Assembly: GCA_025617375.2 (NCBI GenBank)
Contig: JAMYGW020000005.1
Location: 930,001 to 994,000 of the forward strand
DNA length: 64,000 bases
Source: Acarospora socialis
Taxonomy: Eukaryota > Ascomycota > Lecanoromycetes > Acarosporales > Acarosporaceae
Direction: 5' to 3'
Positions 10,933-20,800 of this stretch are shown here, piece by piece. Every line of letters starts with the position of its first letter. Within the stretch, counting starts at the first letter, position 1. The notes under the pieces are model-generated. The model ran no database searches, was not told the DNA's origin, and worked only from the letters and a program-made list of their open reading frames with translations. The position numbers and the translations under genes were made by a program.

Positions 10933-12675
10933 TCACCGTTTACTTTCCTCATCACCAACCGTATACCCCCGAGCTATCCCACTTCTACCTTGCTCTATCG
11001 AAGCTCCTGGAACCTCGATGCCAGCGCCTGCTTCATCATACGCGATCTCGAAGTCGCTGCCAAGGCCTTTCCAAGTCCTTTTCGACCTCAAGAACTCAGC
11101 AGCAGGCGAAACCTCTCCTCCAACACTTGCTAAATCACCATTTACACGTTTGATAAGAGTGTTGGTAGTGCCGTTTAGTTTCGATGAACTTCGCAAGTCT
11201 GGATTCATTGCAGTTTGCATTGGCCTGGTGTGAGAGACGTAGCGGCCACTGCGTAGGTCGAATTCTGGAGGCATCGATTCAGGTTCGGAATCCCAACCTC
11301 CCCCATCACAAATGCTATCTTCCTGATGGCTCTCCGGCGCTTGATGATCCTTTATGCCGTTAGATTGCTGTATTGTATCCTCCTCCCTATTTGCCCTATC
11401 CAGTACTCCTTGGAAATCTCCCCTCCATTCCCCGGTCCAGATTCTTTCCTCGTCAGCCTTAAGAGCGATCTCCAACTCGAAAGGTGTAATTAGCGGTTTC
11501 CAGAAGTCCTTGCTTTCTACCAAAGAGCTTTCCCAGCAACCAATAACCACCCATCCTCCCACTTCACTGAAATTTGCTACCTTTGCCGCATTAACTTTCC
11601 CAACGACGAAGGTGTAACTTTTTTTGCCGGCGGCGAGAATTTGCGCCTGAACATGCTGGACGATGTTAAGGTAATTCTTGACGCTAAGAGTGTTGATGAG
11701 TATGCCAAAGATTGAGACGGTACTCAGAGATGTCAAGAGAGCGTAACGCCTTCGCAGTTGCATTGACGTCGAAGCAAGGAAAGACTTGGACGAAGGGATT
11801 GACGAGCTATGCGCGGCAGGAAAAATATGTATGGCAGCAAGACGTGAAGATAGCGTAAGGAGGAGCGAGCTAGGAGGTTCCGCAATATGGAACAGCTGCC
11901 AGTCCTTCAGAGATCCAGGGTCATCCTGAACGGACTGCGGTACCGTCCTATTTGGTAAGGGTGATGAGGGATCGCGAACGATTGAGGCCGTATATAGGTT
12001 GCAGTAGCCCTGCGCTTTGAGCAACTGGAAGATGGTCGGCAAGTGATCTGTATAGCTCACATCCGCCATGAGGATAATACTCTGTGCCGAATTCGGAAAT
12101 GCCTCCTTAAATGCCAGCACAACAGTGTCATAGTGTAACGGTCTGTGGGTAAAGACATATATAACTGGTAGTCTTGCGGTTGGAGATAGACACGCTCTAC
12201 CGTAATGAATCACAATGTCGGCCTCAACATGCTCCGCAGCAACTTCATCCACACAACAAGCCCCATATGAAGTGTCTGCCAGTATGTACAGTCGCTCCTC
12301 TCGCCGTGGGTCTCCAGATGATATACTCTGCTCCTTGATGCTCTCTTTCAAAGATGTCGTCACCGGCGCATCTTGATCGACATCCGCGCCGTTTGCCGGG
12401 CTTTTCTCGAGATAATCCTGACTCTTCAAACCCCGGCTCAAAGCCTCGAAAACCTTTGGCGCATCCACCAACTGGTCATCAGGGAACTGTAAAGCTATCC
12501 TCTGCCATCTTCCCCGTTTTATCTCCCGTATAGTTCTTTCAATCTCATATGTGATGTAAACCTCCTCATCAGAAAGACGTGACCGCTGGCCATCAGCAGC
12601 AGGAATAGTCGAGTCTTCAAGTATATGAGTATCCGGTGTGGACAAGACTGGTGGAGCTTCGAGGCTTGTAGTCAT
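10933..12675 (-). CDS. DPH2: Diphthamide biosynthesis protein 2
   Basis: Uninterrupted 580-residue frame starting MTTSLEAPPV. Seen: the Dph1/Dph2 fold signature IALQFPDDQL, then YILADTSYGACCVDEVAAEH with adjacent cysteines, HYGRACLSPTARLPVIYVF with a further cysteine, and VIGCWESSLVESKDFWKPLITPFELEIAL in the third subdomain. Family knowledge: Dph2 partners Dph1 in a radical-SAM-like iron-sulfur enzyme that transfers 3-amino-3-carboxypropyl from S-adenosylmethionine to a histidine of elongation factor 2, the first step of diphthamide synthesis in the cytosol. Length is as expected for fungal Dph2. The later-acting pathway gene DPH6 lies at 26.1-28.4 kb in the same window, in the opposite orientation. 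Confidence 0.93.
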   Translation of the reverse strand: MTTSLEAPPVLSTPDTHILEDSTIPAADGQRSRLSDEEVYITYEIERTIREIKRGRWQRIALQFPDDQLVDAPKVFEALSRGLKSQDYLEKSPANGADVDQDAPVTTSLKESIKEQSISSGDPRREERLYILADTSYGACCVDEVAAEHVEADIVIHYGRACLSPTARLPVIYVFTHRPLHYDTVVLAFKEAFPNSAQSIILMADVSYTDHLPTIFQLLKAQGYCNLYTASIVRDPSSPLPNRTVPQSVQDDPGSLKDWQLFHIAEPPSSLLLTLSSRLAAIHIFPAAHSSSIPSSKSFLASTSMQLRRRYALLTSLSTVSIFGILINTLSVKNYLNIVQHVQAQILAAGKKSYTFVVGKVNAAKVANFSEVGGWVVIGCWESSLVESKDFWKPLITPFELEIALKADEERIWTGEWRGDFQGVLDRANREEDTIQQSNGIKDHQAPESHQEDSICDGGGWDSEPESMPPEFDLRSGRYVSHTRPMQTAMNPDLRSSSKLNGTTNTLIKRVNGDLASVGGEVSPAAEFLRSKRTWKGLGSDFEIAYDEAGAGIEVPGASIEQGRSGIARGYTVGDEESKR

Positions 12676-13028
12676 GGCCCCTTGCAGCTCCGAGACCTAT
12701 ATAATCCGATGTGTGACTGGTGCGCAAGCCTTAACCTGACTATGCACAGTTCGTGGAATATTGTTTTCACTGAACCAAAGTCGGTGGTCTACGGAATACT
12801 CGTACCTAGAGCAAATAGAGGTAATTGCCACATCAGTTCTTGTCGCCACCGTATGGCAATCTTTTCTACGCTCCAAGCCTGTGGAAAGAGCAGAAAGCAC
12901 TTTCAACTACCGTGGTGTGGAAAAACCCACTAATTACTTCATACAGTCGTACTTGTGCACCTGCCATACGATGCTACAGAGCGCTCTGATTGTCTTTATT
13001 TGGAGTTGGTGATCAAGACCAAGATACT

Positions 13029-13352
13029 TCACACTTTCATAAATATTGCCCTGCAGGGTGTAGCCCGTCTTGCTTCTTGTCTTTCCTCTTGTGCTCTTGC
13101 TCCGTGACTTCCCGGCTTTGTCATTGAAGGCGTTCTGTTGTATTTAAACGATCTCCGCCTGGAGGCCCACCTACGGCTAAATTCAACGAGGCGATATCGC
13201 TGCCGAGGCGGCACATGTACGGCTGCATTTGTGGCTTGCTGCTTCTCCAGTTTTTTCTGGTATTGCACAGCATTCCTTTCACGCTTCTTCTGCGCCTGTA
13301 TCTCGCACGGATAGTTTGGGATTCGTTCTACACATAACTTGCTTGAGGACAT
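13029..13352 (-). CDS. Possible small basic protein, doubtful
   Basis: A 107-residue frame with a true ATG, starting MSSSKLCVERIPNYPCEIQ and rich in Arg, Lys and Gln, with a helical segment (AQKKRERNAVQYQKKLEKQQ). No family is recognised. Part of it (13065-13190) has a diverged relative at about 16530-16650 that is not open in the same way, which argues that this is a repeat remnant or a decayed gene. Without homologues or transcripts it stays doubtful. Confidence 0.25.
   Translation of the reverse strand: MSSSKLCVERIPNYPCEIQAQKKRERNAVQYQKKLEKQQATNAAVHVPPRQRYRLVEFSRRWASRRRSFKYNRTPSMTKPGSHGARAQEERQEARRATPCRAIFMKV
13065..13190. repeat. Diverged dispersed repeat, copy A
   Basis: Reads similarly, on the same strand, to 16530-16650: for example CTTGCTCCGTGACTTCCCGG here against CTTGCTCTGTGATTTCTCGG there, and both end in ACCTACGGCT. 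Several of the visible differences are C to T transitions, as repeat-induced point mutation would produce, but the sample is small. Confidence 0.6.
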
Positions 13353-14017
13353 TGTGGGATGGTCCCCTAAACAGGTTCCGTTGATATCTCAGAATTGTAG
13401 TAGAGCCTAGAGAATTTAGGGAGAACCTTCAGCATGGTTATGCCACGGCTGGGGAAGCAGGTTCAAACGCATTTCTTGCTGACCCTTACCGATTAACAAG
13501 GTGCATGACATGGTGCAGAAGCTTTACATGTGGACCGATCGTAAAAGGTGAGCACAGCAACAGCCATTGAAAGCTGGACCTGGAGAAATACTGTCTGTAG
13601 AACCAGTAATTGATCGGTGTGACCGTCGCAGTGCATATCAGTATAGGGGATGAGAGGCTTCTGGTGAAAGCAAAGAAGGGAGACTCCATATTCACCCTGC
13701 TTAAGAGTTTCTCTGCACGGGTAGGTCTGCAACAATGATAGCTTCTATGCTTAGCACAACCTATGATGCTAAATTAGAAATCACTTCAGAAGTCCGATCT
13801 GAACACAGATATTGGTGGTTTATAACAATGCTATGTGGCGAACTTCCTATACCTCTATCATCGTTGGCGGTCGGGGCTTAGGAGAACTCTTTTCATAAAG
13901 TGCAAGTAGTGTTAAGCGGTTGAAGCTTACTGTAAAGCAAGACGAATTGGTTGATCAGGACGCTCAGCAAAGAAAACCCGCACGTTCTGGTCCTTTCACT
14001 TCCAAAACTTCCTATGA

Positions 14018-14483
14018 TCAAGAGATTGATATAATGATAGGGACTTCGCCAATGCCGATGAGGTTCGCACTCTTAACAACCCAAGTCAGCAATCATAAAA
14101 AAAGAACACAGCCAGAAACTCTCAATGTACAATTGATGAGCTACTTACAACAGAAGCAGCACACAATCCTGCATTCACCTGGAGGCACTCAAATTCACCT
14201 AATAGATTCACCTGCGCAGGAGCGGTACCTACAAAGCACGTCAATTAGCATCGGATCTGTAGATTGTTAGGGTTCACGAGTTTGAAAGGTGGAGAAGTTT
14301 ACAGGCTGTCCCAGTAGCAGACCCAAAGCCCGCTAGGTCGACGGATACACTTGTGCAGCACTGCGGGGATTTCTGGTTGGGGCAGGCGGCGTAGGTTGTT
14401 TTCTTGGATGTGCTGCCGGCTGGCATGCCGTACACCATAGTAGCGGTGGTGAGAGTGAGAAGGATGGTCAGAGGGAGCTGCAT
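14018..14483 (-). CDS. Small secreted cysteine-rich protein, hydrophobin-like
   Basis: Proposed three exons (14483-14303, 14228-14149, 14071-14018) with introns of 74 and 77 nt, giving 104 residues. Donors are GTAAAC and GTAAGT; CTAAT and CTGAC sit ahead of the acceptors. Seen: a signal peptide (MQLPLTILLTLTTATMVYG), then C-x7-CC-x17-C-x13-C-x7-C and a hydrophobic tail ending NLIGIGEVPIIISIS. The early CxxxxxxxCC (CPNQKSPQCC) and the late GIGxVPI resemble hydrophobins, small amphipathic coat proteins of spores and hyphae. However, only six of the eight usual cysteines are present: the second CC pair reads CA and the last cysteine appears as Glu. It may be a divergent hydrophobin, a decaying copy, or another secreted protein. 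The single-exon alternative ends at 14274 after 69 residues. Confidence 0.55.
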
Positions 14484-16002
14484 GGCTGGATGAAGGAAGT
14501 GAGTCTGTCAAGTTGGGATGTTTGTGAGAGGTGTTGGGTTGAGAGTGGTTGATGTTCGGAAAGGACGAGGAGCGAAGATGGGGTATTTGTATTCCTTTGA
14601 TGAGGGTTGATTGCATCATCACTTCGCTTTGTGGCTGTTAAATCCCCTCACTTTGGTTCCTCTCCATTGCGAAGGAGGCCGGACGCCGATTACCAGTAGC
14701 CGTTATACACGATAACTCCGCAACCCGAAGGCGCATTTTGAGGGCTTGTGGTGTTTCGCACAGATCTGATCAGCAGTCACGCAGATATCGTGCGGCAGAA
14801 GTGTATGCAATAACTTCAGAGGAAGACTGGACAAAATGGAAGAGTTTGAGTCTGAAGGCACATGTTGAGGGCTTGTAGTGTTCCACACAGACCTGATCAG
14901 CAATCACGCAGATATCGTGCGGCAGAAATGTATGCAATAGCTTCAGAGAAAGACTGGACATGATGGAGAGTCTTGATTATGCAGTGTGGATGATGAAAGA
15001 GAATAGAAATGAGAACGTTGACCTAAGTGACAAGCATTCCTCCCCCAGATGGTCATGTTAAGATCTCCTGTCTAGCTCCATTCCTGCAACCTGCGGGCAA
15101 CTTGTTCTATTGTCATGGATTCTTTCAGTTTTGCAACCCATTGTATTACACTCCACACGCCCACGACTTCAGAGAAATACCATGACCTCATAAGTTCAGT
15201 TCAGGCTAATGCACCTCTTTTCTTTGATCGGTTCTTTATAGAGCCTTGGTGTTACATGACTGAGACATTGCGTAAGCCCACCGCAGGCTTGGTGTGCAGA
15301 GACTACCGTAGGTAGCAGAGCCGCAAGGGTTGAAAACCCTCACGGACGTTTGCGTAACTAGGTAGTACACTTATCTGATAGTAAACTACCTAGGTAGCCT
15401 TCACGAGGGACAAAAGCCGACACTATCTCCCTTTGCAAACGCTCGCAACAATTTTATCTACACATACGGTCCCTTTTGAGTCCATAGTTACGTGATGTCA
15501 GGTTTCAAGGAACATGAAACTGGTGTGGCTGTCACCTAACTTGCCTCACCGATATCACCGGCGGCAGTGCGCCGCTAGGGTTTTCGTACCAGCGATGCAA
15601 GTAGTCCCGAGCAACAGCAAGTTTGGTTATATGATTTAATAATAGTGTTTCCAGCAGGAAGATCCAGGTTGTGAAAGCATCGCCTACATCTCCTGCTGGT
15701 CGGTGTATGTTCATTTTGGTTGCATTACCTAGATTGTTTGACGTTCTCCCACAAGTCGAATTCTGCCAAGACCAGTCTCACAAGTTTCTGTGGTACCTTA
15801 GTAATCTGGGTGCAGCTGACTTACCTCATGCGGTACCTAGCCACCTCAACCTTCAACATCCAGCATCAGAATCCTCCATCACCTCTAAGTTTAGTATAAA
15901 GTGTCACATCTAGTAAGTCAGTATGCTTCAATGTTCTTCTTATTCAAGTCAGAAAGTAACACAGAGTAGCAGGATGCGTTTGTGCAGACTACCTCTACCA
16001 TT
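14484..16002. other. Intergenic region upstream of the hydrophobin-like gene
   Basis: About 1.5 kb between the divergently oriented secreted-protein gene (-) and the small helical protein (+), so promoters of both should lie here. It contains the 127-bp tandem duplication (14727-14975) and CCTAGGTA-type motifs near 15350-15400. No convincing gene was found. Confidence 0.5.
14727..14975. repeat. Tandem duplication, two copies of 127 bp
   Basis: Copy 1 is 14727-14853 and copy 2 is 14854 to about 14975. Both contain GAAGGC.CAT.TTGAGGGCTTG near the start and CACGCAGATATCGTGCGGCAGAA in the middle, offset by exactly 127 bp, with roughly one difference per ten bases by eye. The unit is not a multiple of three. 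It lies roughly 240-490 bp upstream of the start of the hydrophobin-like gene. Confidence 0.85.
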
Positions 16003-16314
16003 ATGGTGAATCTAATTCTTTCAGATAGTAAGTTCTTCCAACAGCAACAGCAAACACTACTGATACGGTTGTTAGCTCTCTCTAAATTGATTTATCCTGC
16101 CATATTTAGTGCCTTCAACGCCTACTATCTTCGCGGGCAAATATGTGACGCCAAAAAAGAATTGAAGGCAGATATTGCAGAGTTGAAAGGGGACTTGTGG
16201 GAAGTCACTCGTGACTTGAAAGGCGATATGCGGGATATCAAGGGGGATGTGAGACGCTTGGAGGATCGACAATTCAACTTGGAACACCATCAGTCTTCTG
16301 CGGTGTTGCAGTAG
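16003..16314 (+). CDS. Small protein with hydrophobic segment and repeated KGD helix, unrecognised
   Basis: About 103 residues from the first ATG (MVNLILSDSK). Seen: a Gln run, a hydrophobic stretch (LLIRLLALSKLIYPAIFSAF) that could span or lie on a membrane, then an amphipathic helical region in which LKAD/LKGD/IKGD recurs at short intervals (LKADIAELKGD, RDLKGDMRDIKGD), predicted to be a coiled coil or lipid-binding helix. No family name is recognised. The regular repeat argues for a real protein, but the frame is short, isolated and has no neighbours that explain it. Confidence 0.4.
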   Translation: MVNLILSDSKFFQQQQQTLLIRLLALSKLIYPAIFSAFNAYYLRGQICDAKKELKADIAELKGDLWEVTRDLKGDMRDIKGDVRRLEDRQFNLEHHQSSAVLQ

Positions 16315-16758
16315 AGACATGCACCCTTTGCTTTGTATTTGCTTCACTTCAGCACCAAGACCATCAAATGGCTGCCTTCTCACACGCACACGGAATATCC
16401 GCGTCTTCCTCTGCCCGTCTCAGAGTTACACTCATGCTGTGATACAAGACGTTGTGCCTAATCGTGGGTGATGTCCTTATGAGCCAGTACTAGGTGCATG
16501 ATACTCATGAGAAGAAGGTCCAGCCGGCCTTGCCTTTGATTTTACTTGTGCGTTCTTGCTCTGTGATTTCTCGGCTTCAGGGATCGAGGACGTTTATCGT
16601 TGAATTGCATGACTCCCGCAGAAGACGGACCTACGGCTCAGTCTCCAGCGGTTCATTACTTGGGAAGGTCTCAAGATTCGTATACTGGTGATGCCAAGTC
16701 GTCATAACGACAACGCCCCTGATAACACATCTTCGACTAGGTATTATAGTATTGATAT
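16315..16758. other. Intergenic region with diverged repeat copy B
   Basis: About 440 bp between the small helical protein and the stop of the dehydrogenase gene. It contains copy B of the dispersed repeat (16530-16650) and no convincing gene. Confidence 0.5.
16530..16650. repeat. Diverged dispersed repeat, copy B
   Basis: Related to 13065-13190 over about 110 bp in the same orientation, with numerous substitutions and small indels. See copy A for the shared blocks. Confidence 0.6.
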
Positions 16759-17885
16759 CTACAGATCAGCTCTAGCCTCCTCGCCAGCCCAAGCCCTCCT
16801 TATCAACTCCCTGATCGGACCTTTCTCAATCTCCCTCGGATTCCAGTACGGGTTACTGAAAGCAATTTCCGCCGCCTTGTCGACGTCCGATTCTTTCATC
16901 CCGTACTCCTTCAAGCCTCTTTTGACCTTCAGCTTCGTCAACAGCACGTTCAACCCCCTGATGGCATCTCCATCACTCTCCGGCAGCGCTTCGGCCAGCT
17001 GCTTCATCGCTTGTGGGATCTTCGGTGCGTTGTAGGATAGGGCGTGCGGGAGGACTATGGTGTGTGTTTCTGCGTGTGGCATGTTGAAACTCCCACCCAA
17101 GGTGTGACATAGCTTATGGTGCAGCGCCATGCCTACGCTACCCAGACACGTACCGCACAGCCAGGCGCCGTACAACGCGGACGACCGAGCAGACTGTGAA
17201 GGTGGATTTGAGACAATCTCAGGTAGGGACGCGGCAAGAGCTCGGACACCTTCTTGGGCCAAAAGGCACATGATGGGGTTCGTGTTGCGGGCATACAGCG
17301 CCTCAACTGTTCAGACGTTAGCTCCGTGTTCAACACTGGTCCGCGTCCTACAAACATACCTGCATGCGCGATGGCGTTGACACCACTCGTCGCGCTCAAC
17401 GCCCCCGGCAACGTCATCGTCAAATCGACATCATAAATCACCGTCCCCGGCAGAATCTTCGGATCACTCCTCGTCTTCTTCTGCCCGTCCGCCGTCTCGC
17501 CCAGTATCGGCGTCATCTCGCTGCCCGCATACGTCGTCGGGATACAGATGTGCGGAAGCTCCGTCCTGATACTGATGGCCTTGCCCAACCCGATCGTACT
17601 CCCGCCTCCTATCGAGACGATCGAGTCCGCTCTCCGGGCCTTGGCGTATTCGAGCGCTTTGTCGGTGATGTCGGTGGGTGTGTGCATGGTGGCCTCGGTG
17701 AAGGTGCCCGCGACTTTCCCATTGAGGATTGATTTCAGTGAGTCGGCTTGGTCGACTTGTTGGGGCGTGGAGAGGAGGAGCGGTGATGAGAGGTGGAGTC
17801 GCGCGAGCTCGTCGGGCAGTCGTTTGAGTGTGCCGCTGCCGAATATGACGCGGCCAGGGTTGGAATTGTATTCGAATGGCTCCAT
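16759..17885 (-). CDS. Iron-type alcohol dehydrogenase fold, maleylacetate reductase-like
   Basis: Two exons (17885-17360 and 17306-16759) around a 53-nt intron (GTATGT...CAG) give 357 residues. Seen: MEPFEYNSNPGRVIFGSGTL at the N-terminus, the nucleotide-binding SIVSIGGGSTIGLGKAIS, the IPTTYAGSEMTPI segment, GVNAIAHAVEALYARNTNP spanning the splice, and HHKLCHTLGGSFNMPHAETH in the helical C-terminal domain. These match the maleylacetate reductase branch of group III dehydrogenases, which reduce maleylacetate to 3-oxoadipate with NAD(P)H in aromatic-ring degradation. The pathway is inferred from family only; no dioxygenase or hydroxylase partner gene lies alongside. The splice restores a conserved histidine-containing helix. 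Cytosolic, no targeting signal seen. Confidence 0.88.
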
Positions 17886-20800
17886 TGTGGTATCAGATCA
17901 AATGATGAACTCGTGTATAAGAAATTGGTAATTCATGAAATCACAGATTGATCCTCTTTGCTCGTGAAATTTATACACAACCCCGTCATGGCGGGGCACA
18001 TCGCGGGGTTACTGGACGGTTAAAAACTTTGCCGGGAGCTGGACAAGGCATTTCACATCGACGACAACATCCACCATCTGGTTATCACGCTCATAGGGAG
18101 TATCAACTCTCCACGCAAAGTTCAGCTCTTCTGCCAATTCGAGATCAAAGTCATCCTCATCTACACCTTGACCAACTGTAGTATCTAATGACTAGCCAGT
18201 TACCTACCTACAATGAGCACTGCGACTTGAACAACATCCAGAGCCCCAATAACATAATGTAACCTCGACTTCATAACTTTAAGGACGGTAAACCAAGTTG
18301 TGTGATCTGCTGTGATGAGTGACTGGTACTGCTGTACCGTATACCCAACAATAATGGTCCCTTCAATCTCACCGATTTACAGTCCTTTTTGCTCGTAAGC
18401 CCGGAAGTGCACCACAGCATCTATATGTTACTCTCGATCCGGGGGTCGGCAGCAACGAGGCTGGCTCCGTCCAGTGTAGTCTGAGAAGAAGTGAGAGGAC
18501 GACAACACGTGCCGACGAACAAAGGCAATGGATGGGACAACGTCATCGCGGAGGGAGAAGAATGGGGACTTGGGAAGCCATCGGCGATACTACCTTAGTA
18601 CTCTTCTCTTTACTGTTAGTCAGCTTCGAGATGGTCAAGTCTCCCTGATGAAGCCTGACGTGAAAAGACCGCGAGGCATGCCCTCCTCGTGGCCGAAGAT
18701 TCCGTTCCTTGGCCCGTCTATACTGACCCTGCGAGAGCCAAAACATCGGCTAGGAACAGCCTCTTCTTAACCCCACAACTAAGCCAGACTTCACACCCAT
18801 ACTTTCGTCTTCTCTTCCAAGGCTCATATTGGAGGGCCGTGAGCCTTACCAGAAAATAAAACTTTGATATCGTCCTATACCTGTTTAGCATGTTTCACGA
18901 AACTTCTAGTGGTTCCACTTCGCCGTTTCCCCGCGACCCTAATTTGGACCGCTCAAGTCTCTTCGGTAGTTGAGAAACCGAATTGGTGGAACAGCTCATG
19001 GGGGAAGGGTAGAACTACGAACGGGGGCCTGATACCGAAGACACGTGGATTGGGAAAGGATGAGTAAGGTAGTAATCTGTTGCGGTGGAATTGAGAGATA
19101 ACCTAGTAGGTAAGGTAGTTTTATGAACTCATACCAATTAGTCACACGCCTTGTTGGTTTTGAGATTACGATGACGTTACGTGAGGCATGTGCTGATGGT
19201 TGGTACCCTGTTGGTGATGCTTGCGTGCCTGCCATTCAGGTCGAATTTTGGCTGTGCATGGGGCCCTAGGAATAAGACGTTGTAGATGTCACATGTTAGT
19301 CCATGACACCCCACCAAGTACGAGGTGGGTTTTGATGAGCAATAATGGTCGAGGTTAGTAACCGTATGGGTACCACAATCGGTATCCTGCTAGGCAGATT
19401 AGACTGAACCATGGTGGAAGACGAGGTCCCCTGTAGCGGAGAAAAAAGTTCTTCACGGTGTTGACCCAAACCGGTCACTCGGTCCTCTTAATGGTGGCGG
19501 CCATAGTTGCGTCGACGGGCGTCGCCCAAAACGGTAAACGTTGCGGATAGCGGCCAAGCCATCCTTTCGGGTCACACCCGCGGGGCAGTGGGTTTCGAAG
19601 GTTCCACGGCTCCTTCGATACGCTTTGGTAAGAGAAATTCCCCGATAAGCACGGCAAAAGCAATCTCATCGGTACCTGACGCTACTGCAGAGGTGTGACA
19701 TGTGGGAACGACGGTGACAAGACACCTTGGCCACTGGCGCTGGTCCGAAAGTAAAGCACGTTAGGACTTTGAGGCGTGGACCGGTGCATGTTGCTAAGGC
19801 GTGAAAGGCAACCGCCTCGCAGGTCGTGATTTCCCGCACCCATGGTGTTGAAGCGGAAAACTCCCGTCCGTTGAGCAGGGTAAGGACGATCTCGACCGCT
19901 GATCAACCTCTATTGTTCGTCATAGGTTTCTTTCGAGGTAAAATCTTTCAACAGATTGATCCACTCGTCTCCTTGGAGTGACCAGGAACGCGGTGAACAT
20001 GACTGTACGAGAACGAGAAAGTTTTTAGACCTATCATCAGTACGAGTCTCTAAGCTAGAGAAAAGAGGTTCTCGTACCTGCATCTGTTCCTGCGTTAGCT
20101 CGACTGATAGTCTGATAAGCTGCATTGCAGCAGCGAGGGTTCCCCGATTGGCTTTTCAGTGACACGGTCCGCCCCCTCCGGAGAATTTGGGAGAGGTTTG
20201 TCACGGTCTGCTTCTTTTGATCGCAAAGTTTAGCGACTGCGCAAGCGATGACGCCCTACTCCCATACGATATGTAGTACGAAGTCCGGTGTATGCAGGAT
20301 GTACTCTACTACTGGGCGTGATCCCCAGGGCATTTCGGTTTTGTACAAAGTATGACAGAGATGTGATACCCGTATTATATACGCGGGTATCAGAGAAGTA
20401 AAAAGCGGCAACGGAGGCTTGTCGCATCGCGCGGGAGCTGGGGCTAATTACTATTTTTAGGGACCGAGGATGTCTGAGCCGCGCACTCGCTTCCCCCACA
20501 ATGAAAGAATGAAAATCGCATCTCCACTTTGTACGTGTCACCTCTTTCGATCTCCTTCCAAAAAGGTCAGTATCAACGCGCATGTGTATTACCGCATTGC
20601 AGAGATACGCCAAGCCATGTCATAAAGTGAAGAAGAGTGATTGGTAATCCAGAGCAACAGACATATGCGGTATAAATGAGACTTGAGTGATTCAAGCGAG
20701 TCGCTGCGTGCCAGGTGGGTGGTTGTGAATGCAATTGTTATCGTATAAATATGCTGGAGGTGGGTATCACAGAGGCTATTGTGTATCGATAATGGTTGAT

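Larger units (their letters stand above)
12676..14017. other. Intergenic region with doubtful small frame
   Basis: About 1.3 kb between DPH2 and the cysteine-rich secreted gene. It holds the doubtful basic reading frame at 13029-13352 and one copy of a diverged dispersed repeat. Nothing else was recognised. Confidence 0.5.

Noticed and set aside
20230-20613. 127-codon minus-strand frame
   Set aside because: Arg/Ser-rich with no recognisable motif or neighbouring exon; likely chance.
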